From: an uncultured Bacilli bacterium | Lineage (GTDB): Bacteria > Bacillota_I > Bacilli_A > RF39 > UBA660 | Assembly: GCA_934153655.1 (NCBI GenBank) | Contig: CAKPFH010000042.1 | Span: 1-10,983, forward strand | Length of the DNA: 10,983 nt | Direction: 5' to 3' | In this document: positions 6,106 through 10,983 of the stretch, piece after piece | Layout of the letters: every line of letters begins with the position of its first letter | Position numbering within the stretch: position 1 is the first letter of the stretch | The notes under the pieces: model-generated | Seen by the model: only the letters and a program-made list of their open reading frames with translations | Told to the model about the DNA's origin: nothing | The model's database searches: none | Position numbers and translations under genes: made by a program

Positions 6106-8428
6106 ATTTCCATTTAAAGTTTTTAACTTCTGGCATATCTTCACCATATTCTCTTATATAGTATTTATGTTCAATTAATTTATCTTTACACCATTCATTT
6201 AAAGAAGTTCTCCTATCACCTAATTTATCTAAATACTTTAAAGCATCCATTACTAAATGATATCGATCAATTCTATTTTGTACTCGCATATCAAATGGAG
6301 TTGTAATAGTTCCTTCTTCAATATAACCATGAACATGTAAATTTTTATTAGTTCTTTTATAAGTTAATTGATGAATTAAAGAAGGATATCCATGAAAAGC
6401 AAAGATAATTGGTTTATCCTTAGTAAATAACATATCATATTCATCTTCTGTTAAACCATGAGGATGATTTGTTTTAGATTCTAATTTCATTAAATCAACA
6501 ACATTAACTACGCGAATTTTAATTTCAGGGAAGTTTTCATTTAATATTTTAGTTGCAGCTAGAATTTCCAAAGTAGGAGTATCACCAGCACAAGCAAGGA
6601 CAATATCAGGTTCCATTCCTTCATCATTACTTGCCCATTTAAATACACCTATTCCTGCTGTACAATGTTTTATTGCTTCATCCATATTTAACCATTGAGG
6701 TCTTTCGTGTTTAGAGGCAACAATTACATTTATATAGTTCTTGCTTTTAATACAATGATCAAAACAAGATAGAAGCATATTAGCATCAGCTGGTAAATAT
6801 ATTCTTACAATATCAGCCTTCTTAGTTACTAAATGATTTAAAAATCCTGGATCTTGGTGGGTATAACCATTATGATCTTGTTGCCAAATATGACTAGTTA
6901 AAACATAGTTTAAAGAAGCAATTGGTCTTCGCCAAGGAAGTTCTTTACATACTTTTAACCATTTAGCATGTTGACTTGCCATCGAATCAACTATTCGAAC
7001 AAAAGCTTCATAAGTATGGAAAAATCCATGTCTTCCTGTTAATAAATAACCTTCTAATAAACCTTCACAAACATGTTCAGATAAATAAGAATCAATTACT
7101 CGACCATTAGCACTTAAATACTCATCATAGTCATATTTTTCTCCCATAAATTGCCTGTTAGTAATTTCAAACATATGATTTAATCTATTTGATAAGGCTT
7201 CATCGGGCCCAAATACTCGGAAATTTTTATTATCATCATTTATTCTTATTAATTCTCTTACATACTCACCAAGAATACGCATATCTTCTTTAACAGTTTC
7301 TCCTCTTGTAACGGAAACAGCAAAATTTTTAAAATCAGGGGTTCTTAATTCTTTTAATAAAAGTCCTCCATTAGCATTTGGATTAGCACTCATTCTTCTA
7401 TTACCAGTTGGAGCAAGTTCTTGTAATTCTTCAATTAATCTTCCATCTTTATCAAATAATTCATCAGGATTATAACTTCTAAGCCAAGACTCTAATAAAC
7501 CTAAATTTTCCGGATTATTTCTTGATATTGGAATTGGAACTTGATGAGCTCTAAATGTTCCTTCAATAATATTACCTTTTACTTCTTTTGGTCCTGTCCA
7601 GCCTTTTTTAGTTTTTAAAATTATCATTGGCCAAATTGGTCTTTCTAAACTATCACTTGCTTTAATCTTTTTAATTTTCTCAACAATTATATCTAAAGTA
7701 TTAGCCATCTTTTCATGAATATTATCACCACTTACTATAAAAGGTTCATACCCACATCCTTTAAAATAATTAAGTAATTCTTCTTCACTTATTCTAGCAA
7801 AGATAGTAGGATTAGCAATTTTATAACCATTTAAATGAAGTATTGGTAAAACTACTCCATCAGTTTTAGGATTTAGAAATTTATTTAAATGCCAACTTGT
7901 TGCAAGAGGACCAGTTTCAGCCTCACCATCTCCTACAACACATGCAGCAATTAAATCAGGATTATCTAAAACAGCTCCATAAGCATGAGATAAGCTATAA
8001 CCAAGTTCTCCACCCTCATTGATAGATCCAGGTGTCTCTGGAGCCACATGAGATGATATTCCCCCTGGAAAAGAAAATTGTTTAAATAACTTTTTTAAAC
8101 CATTAATATCTCTTGTTATATTTGGATAAACCTCACTATAAGTTCCTTCAAGATATGCCTCTGCTACCATAGCATTTCCTCCATGACCAGGACCTGATAT
8201 ATAAATCATATTTAAATCATTCTTTTTAATAATTCTATTTAAGTGCACATAAATAAAATTTTGACCTGGAACCGTTCCCCAATGCCCTACTATATTTTTT
8301 TTAACATCTTCTTTTTTAAGAGGTCTTCTAAGTAAAGGATTATCAAGTAAATACAATTGACAAGCCGATAAATAGTTAGCAGCTCTTAAATACTTATCTA
8401 ATTTATTAATTTCTTCTTTTGTTATCAT
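6104..8428 (-). CDS. xfp: Xylulose-5-phosphate/fructose-6-phosphate phosphoketolase (774 aa)
   Basis: This thiamine-diphosphate enzyme splits xylulose 5-phosphate (and often fructose 6-phosphate) with phosphate into acetyl phosphate plus glyceraldehyde 3-phosphate (or erythrose 4-phosphate). It is the key step of heterolactic and bifid-shunt fermentation. Family hallmarks are GHWGTVPGQNF at 48-58 with a conserved His, SGPGHGGNA at 78-86, SHVAPETPGS at 126-135, and the cofactor-binding GDGEAETGP at 166-174 paired with LNG at 199-201. In the second half, ANGRVIDSYLSEHVCEG and FHTYEAF mark the pyrimidine-domain active site. Its 774 residues are slightly short of the usual 790-830, but both ends look intact. 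The ATG follows AGGAGG by five bases. It has its own promoter and terminator, so it appears monocistronic. Whether it prefers X5P or F6P cannot be read from the sequence. Confidence 0.96.
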   Translation of the reverse strand: MITKEEINKLDKYLRAANYLSACQLYLLDNPLLRRPLKKEDVKKNIVGHWGTVPGQNFIYVHLNRIIKKNDLNMIYISGPGHGGNAMVAEAYLEGTYSEVYPNITRDINGLKKLFKQFSFPGGISSHVAPETPGSINEGGELGYSLSHAYGAVLDNPDLIAACVVGDGEAETGPLATSWHLNKFLNPKTDGVVLPILHLNGYKIANPTIFARISEEELLNYFKGCGYEPFIVSGDNIHEKMANTLDIIVEKIKKIKASDSLERPIWPMIILKTKKGWTGPKEVKGNIIEGTFRAHQVPIPISRNNPENLGLLESWLRSYNPDELFDKDGRLIEELQELAPTGNRRMSANPNANGGLLLKELRTPDFKNFAVSVTRGETVKEDMRILGEYVRELIRINDDNKNFRVFGPDEALSNRLNHMFEITNRQFMGEKYDYDEYLSANGRVIDSYLSEHVCEGLLEGYLLTGRHGFFHTYEAFVRIVDSMASQHAKWLKVCKELPWRRPIASLNYVLTSHIWQQDHNGYTHQDPGFLNHLVTKKADIVRIYLPADANMLLSCFDHCIKSKNYINVIVASKHERPQWLNMDEAIKHCTAGIGVFKWASNDEGMEPDIVLACAGDTPTLEILAATKILNENFPEIKIRVVNVVDLMKLESKTNHPHGLTEDEYDMLFTKDKPIIFAFHGYPSLIHQLTYKRTNKNLHVHGYIEEGTITTPFDMRVQNRIDRYHLVMDALKYLDKLGDRRTSLNEWCKDKLIEHKYYIREYGEDMPEVKNFKWK

Positions 8429-8445
8429 ATTAGCCTCCTATTTTA

Positions 8446-8473
8446 ATTTTATCACATTATTTAAAAATGTAAA
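8446..8473 (-). promoter_or_regulatory. Putative promoter of the phosphoketolase gene
   Basis: On the minus strand a TTTACA -35 box (8468-8473) and a TAAAAT -10 box (8446-8451) lie 16 bp apart, just upstream of the AGGAGG at 8434-8439. Both boxes are one mismatch from consensus. I saw no catabolite-control (cre-like) palindrome here. Confidence 0.55.
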
Positions 8474-8507
8474 TTTTTTCTTGTATAACTTGACAAAAAA
8501 AGAAATA

Positions 8508-9407
8508 TTATACTTTCAAATATTTCCTTACAGCTCTACCTGATCCTATCATACCAACTATTATACCAACAAATATTACTACAAGAGATGCAATATAAAT
8601 AAATGGTTCAGGACTAACTAATTTTATTAAATCGGTAAATAACTTACCACCAAAGTAATTATACATAGCATAATAACCATAAATCATTGCACAAACTGGA
8701 ATAATTGAACCAATAAAGCCAAGTATCATTCCTTCAACAACAAATGGTATTTTAATAGCAAAATTACTAGCTCCAACAAGTCTCATAATAGATATTTCTC
8801 TTTTCCTTGAGAAAATAGTTAATTTAATCGTATTAACAATTAAAAACATAGTCATTAAGGTAAGAGCAACAACAGTTCCAATTGATACTTTTTGAACAAC
8901 TTTAAAAACTGTTACTAATTGATCTACCATACCTTCTCCGTATTTTACAACATCAATTGAATCTAAGTTTTTAATAGCAGTTGCCGTTTCACCTATTTTT
9001 TCGATATCTTTTACTTTAATTAAATAGGTATTTTGTAAAGGATTTTCAGATTCATCCCAATTACTCATAGCATTTTCAAAAGCTTCATCTTCTAACATCA
9101 TTTCTTTTTTAATATCTTGTTTACTTTTAAAACTAACTGATTCTACATTACTAATACTTTCTATATCCATTTTAAGTTTAGCAATATTTAAATCATCTGC
9201 CTCATTTGAAACAAAGGCAACAATAGTTAAATCTTTTTTTAACTCAGATGAAAAATTATCAACGTTATATCCTATTATAATTGAAACAGCAACAATTATT
9301 AAAGTTACAATTATACAAGAAATAGATGCCAAGGATAAAGAAAAGTTTCTTCCTACGCTTTTAAAAGCGTCTCTTATACTTCTTCCTAATATTCTAAAGA
9401 ATCTCAT
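8508..9407 (-). CDS. ftsX: Cell division protein FtsX (299 aa)
   Basis: FtsX is the membrane subunit of the FtsEX complex, which transmits ATP hydrolysis by FtsE to extracellular peptidoglycan hydrolases (CwlO- or PcsB-type in Gram-positives). The layout is typical of the family. A short cytosolic N-terminus comes first, then TM1 at about 24-47, an extracellular domain at about 48-172, and TM2 at about 173-196. A cytosolic loop with RKREISIMRLVGAS at 201-214 is the coupling segment common to FtsX/MacB permeases. TM3 (about 222-246) and TM4 (about 268-290) follow. The start codon overlaps the end of ftsE by 14 bp, and its GGAGG lies within ftsE, so the two are translationally coupled. The hydrolase partner is not in the window. 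Confidence 0.95.
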   Translation of the reverse strand: MRFFRILGRSIRDAFKSVGRNFSLSLASISCIIVTLIIVAVSIIIGYNVDNFSSELKKDLTIVAFVSNEADDLNIAKLKMDIESISNVESVSFKSKQDIKKEMMLEDEAFENAMSNWDESENPLQNTYLIKVKDIEKIGETATAIKNLDSIDVVKYGEGMVDQLVTVFKVVQKVSIGTVVALTLMTMFLIVNTIKLTIFSRKREISIMRLVGASNFAIKIPFVVEGMILGFIGSIIPVCAMIYGYYAMYNYFGGKLFTDLIKLVSPEPFIYIASLVVIFVGIIVGMIGSGRAVRKYLKV

Positions 9408-10092
9408 CTATGTATTCACCCTCCTTATAATCTTTAAATAAACGGCCATCTTTAAGGGCTATTACATGTTTTTTCATGCTATTAACAATGGTTTTATCAT
9501 GAGTTACCATAATAACTGTTGTTCCAACCTTAGAATTAATTGTTGCTAAAAGTTCAACAATTTCTTTACTCATCACAGGATCTAAATTACCTGTTGGTTC
9601 ATCACAAATTAATAACTTAGGATCGTTTACAATTGCTCTTGCAATAGCAACTCTTTGTTGTTCTCCACCAGATAAATTATCAGGATAATCACGTAATTTA
9701 CTTTTAAGCCCAACAAGTTCAATTGCTTTTAATACTTTAGGACGAATTTCACTTTTTTTAACCCCAATTGCTTCTAGAGCAAACGCCACATTCTCATAAA
9801 CATTACACTTAGGTAATAATCGATAATCTTGAAAAACAATTCCTAGTTTTCTTCTTAATTTATAAACATTAGAGTTTCTTAACTTATTAACTCTAACTCC
9901 ACCTAAAATAATTTCTCCTTTGGTAGGTTTTTCTTCTCTGTATAACATTTTAATTAAAGTACTTTTTCCAGATCCTGATCCCCCAATAATAAAGCAAAAA
10001 TCACCTGCTTCAATACTTAAATTTAAATCATATATAGCAACAACACCATTTTTGTATTGTTTAGTAACACCATTAAATTTAATGAATTCCAT
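9394..10092 (-). CDS. ftsE: Cell division ATP-binding protein FtsE (232 aa)
   Basis: This is the cytosolic ABC ATPase partner of FtsX. All ABC motifs are present: Walker A GGSGSGKST at 37-45, Q-loop FQD with Q88, signature LSGGEQQRV at 140-148, Walker B LLICDEP at 160-166, D-loop GNLD at 168-171 and the H-loop histidine H198 in VTHD. The Q-loop context FQDYRLLP is characteristic of FtsE. Length matches the family (about 225-230 aa). The start is supported by an AGGCGGTG about four bases upstream and by a promoter. It ends in TAG overlapping ftsX. FtsE and FtsX together regulate cell wall hydrolysis at the septum or sidewall. Confidence 0.96.
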   Translation of the reverse strand: MEFIKFNGVTKQYKNGVVAIYDLNLSIEAGDFCFIIGGSGSGKSTLIKMLYREEKPTKGEIILGGVRVNKLRNSNVYKLRRKLGIVFQDYRLLPKCNVYENVAFALEAIGVKKSEIRPKVLKAIELVGLKSKLRDYPDNLSGGEQQRVAIARAIVNDPKLLICDEPTGNLDPVMSKEIVELLATINSKVGTTVIMVTHDKTIVNSMKKHVIALKDGRLFKDYKEGEYIDEIL

Positions 10093-10118
10093 ATTTCACC
10101 GCCTAATCTTACAAAAAC

Positions 10119-10147
10119 ATTATAACATAATTTGAAAAAAATGCAAA
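10119..10147 (-). promoter_or_regulatory. Promoter of ftsEX
   Basis: A perfect extended -10 (TG-T-TATAAT; TATAAT box 10119-10124) lies 17 bp from a weak TTTGCA -35 box (10142-10147). The extended -10 can compensate for the poor -35. It lies in the 64-bp gap between the upstream kinase-like gene and ftsE. Confidence 0.7.
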
Positions 10148-10156
10148 AAAAAAGAA

Positions 10157-10777
10157 TTAAATTTTCAAAAAGTCATGAATAATATTAATTACTTTTTCTA
10201 TTTTTTCATCTATTGTATTAGTAGCTTCTACTACTTTTAAATTTTTATGTTTACTCCATGCTTCATTAGTTCTTTTATCTAAATCAATTACTTCATCTAT
10301 ATCATCTTCAAATCTAGCTGAATTAGTACTATTATTATATTTATTTTCATTATTAGTAGCAACTGTTACTAAATGTATTACCATGTCATATTGATTTAAT
10401 ACTTCTTCTTCCACTAAATTATTTTCTTCTAGTAATTTATTAAATTTTTCAGTTCCTAAATAAGCCTTATTATCTATTACACCTCGATCAGATAATAAAA
10501 TACATTTAGTATCATCTGGTAATTTAGAAACAATATCAATTAATCTTTTTTCTTTAAATACTTGTAAATTTAAGATTTCATTTTGAAAATCATAGACATC
10601 TACTTTAGAATCTCCAAAAGGTCTTATTCCTAAACTAATAATTTCCGTTGCACATTCATTTAATAATAAAACATGATAACCTAAATTTTCTAAATCCTCC
10701 TTTATCTTGGCAATTGTTGTAGTTTTACCAGCACAAGGTCCTCCAGTTAAAACAATTTTAGCTTTCAATACTCCCAT
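10157..10777 (-). CDS. P-loop ATPase/kinase, AAA_28 (NadR/TTD14-like) family (206 aa)
   Basis: This is a small soluble nucleotide-binding protein. It has Walker A GGPCAGKT at residues 12-19 after an N-terminal beta strand (KIVLT), a CILLSDRG strand with D97-R98 at 92-99 that serves as the Walker B/DR motif, and a basic RTNEAW segment at 169-174 late in the fold. This layout fits the AAA_28 family, related to NadR-type nucleoside kinases and the eukaryotic TTD14 protein. The bacterial members have no settled substrate; a nucleotide or phosphoinositide kinase-like or GTP/ATP switch role is possible. It has its own strong promoter. The ATG follows GGGAG, within a short duplicated sequence. It is separated from ftsE by 64 bp with a new promoter, so a functional link to FtsEX is not implied. 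Confidence 0.75.
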   Translation of the reverse strand: MGVLKAKIVLTGGPCAGKTTTIAKIKEDLENLGYHVLLLNECATEIISLGIRPFGDSKVDVYDFQNEILNLQVFKEKRLIDIVSKLPDDTKCILLSDRGVIDNKAYLGTEKFNKLLEENNLVEEEVLNQYDMVIHLVTVATNNENKYNNSTNSARFEDDIDEVIDLDKRTNEAWSKHKNLKVVEATNTIDEKIEKVINIIHDFLKI

Positions 10778-10790
10778 AAAATACTCCCAT
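10767..10790 (-). repeat. 11-bp tandem duplication at the start of the P-loop ATPase gene
   Basis: ATGGGAGTATT occurs twice on the minus strand (10780-10790 and 10767-10777), separated by two bases. The upstream copy supplies the GGGAG ribosome binding site and a decoy ATG. The decoy is out of frame and opens a 10-codon ORF ending inside the gene. Confidence 0.7.
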
Positions 10791-10806
10791 TTCTTTATTC
10801 ATTACT

Positions 10807-10834
10807 ATTATAATATGAATATGAAGATTGTCAA
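10807..10834 (-). promoter_or_regulatory. Sigma-A promoter of the P-loop ATPase gene
   Basis: A perfect TTGACA -35 box (10829-10834) and a perfect TATAAT -10 box (10807-10812) are separated by 16 bp on the minus strand, about 30 bp before the start codon. Confidence 0.85.
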
Positions 10835-10838
10835 GAAA

Positions 10839-10859
10839 AATTTTCTAATTTAGAAAATT
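10839..10859. repeat. Perfect 9-bp palindrome upstream of the ATPase promoter
   Basis: AATTTTCTA and TAGAAAATT flank a three-base centre. It lies five bases beyond the -35 box at 10829-10834. It contains only two G/C pairs and no U-run follows, so it is not a convincing terminator. An operator or an AT-rich UP-like element is possible. Confidence 0.4.
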
Positions 10860-10905
10860 ACCATGTAGTGTTACAATTGATGTGAAACAAATTTATAGAA
10901 AAAAA

Positions 10906-10968
10906 GTGATTCAAGTCGTATAATATTGAGTTGATAAAAACAAATATTAACGAAAGGACTTGAATCAC
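10906..10968 (+). repeat. Perfect 12-bp inverted repeat in the leader of a plus-strand gene
   Basis: GTGATTCAAGTC (10906-10917) and GACTTGAATCAC (10957-10968) are exact reverse complements separated by 39 bp. The right arm ends at the base before an ATG and overlaps the last two bases of an AAAGGA (10953-10958). If transcribed through, the hairpin would hide the ribosome binding site. Such leaders are typical of insertion sequences protecting against read-in transcription, but I cannot name a family. Confidence 0.6.
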
Positions 10969-10983
10969 ATGAATATTATAATA
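10969..10983 (+). CDS. Start of an unidentified plus-strand gene, cut by the window end
   Basis: Only five codons (MNIII) are visible after an ATG with an AAAGGA ten bases upstream. It is the only gene on the plus strand in the window and diverges from the ATPase gene. The inverted-repeat leader hints at a transposase, but five codons cannot show this. Confidence 0.35.

Noticed and set aside
8470..8507. Possible terminator hairpin after ftsX
   Set aside because: TTTTTTTGT and ACAAGAAAA can pair, but the stem is nearly all A-U with a G-U pair and lies partly over the phosphoketolase promoter. Too weak to call.
8490..8512. TTGACA on the plus strand followed by TATTAT
   Set aside because: The spacing is only 10 bp, too short for a sigma-A promoter, and no plus-strand gene follows.
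9920..10135. Plus-strand ORF of 71 codons antisense to ftsE
   Set aside because: It overlaps the Walker A coding region and the ftsE promoter and has no start signals.
10140..10156. Terminator between the P-loop ATPase gene and ftsE
   Set aside because: There are T-runs after the stop codon, but no G/C-containing stem precedes them.

Overview
This is a low-GC, AT-rich bacterial window. It is most likely from a Gram-positive Bacillota, possibly one of the gut Bacilli or ex-Tenericutes lineages with reduced genomes. The signs are very AT-rich intergenic DNA, AGGAGG-type ribosome binding sites, a HrcA/CIRCE operator, a ClpB without its N-terminal domain (common in Mollicutes-like lineages), FtsEX, and a type VII secretion (T7SS/ESX-like) module. 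Tryptophan is encoded by TGG and reading frames stay open under the standard bacterial code, so there is no sign of UGA recoding. The lineage is inference. All nine complete genes plus the start-corrected clpB lie on the minus strand, so gene order reads from right to left.

Right part (about 8508-10983). At the extreme right, a plus-strand start codon with an upstream AAAGGA and a perfect 12-bp inverted repeat marks the beginning of another gene, possibly a mobile element, cut by the window edge. A minus-strand P-loop kinase/ATPase of the AAA_28 type (10157-10777) follows, with a perfect-consensus promoter. Next comes the ftsE-ftsX pair, overlapping by 14 bp and transcribed from an extended -10 promoter. 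It encodes the ABC-like complex that controls cell wall hydrolases during division or elongation.

Middle part (about 3849-8473). The phosphoketolase gene (6104-8428) has its own promoter and a hairpin terminator. It points to heterofermentative or bifid-shunt type carbon metabolism. Then comes clpB with a textbook sigma-A promoter whose -35 box lies inside a CIRCE operator, so it should be repressed by HrcA and induced by heat. The promoter places the transcription start at about the first in-frame ATG, so translation must begin 15 codons later, behind an AAGGGG. A strong 15-bp-stem terminator ends clpB.

Left part (9-3831). This is a tightly packed five-gene operon: a 203-aa protein with two WXG100-like halves, a 122-aa helical LXG/Tla-partner-like protein, a 579-aa lipase-fold protein with a readable Ser-Asp-His triad (S299, D353, H498), a DUF4176 protein, and a SUFU-domain protein in the last, immunity-gene position. 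I interpret it as a T7SS effector-immunity cassette: two small helical partners carry a secreted lipase, DUF4176 is the usual accessory, and SUFU is the candidate immunity protein. No T7SS machinery gene (EssC, EsaA, EssB) is in the window. This cassette is the most interesting content.
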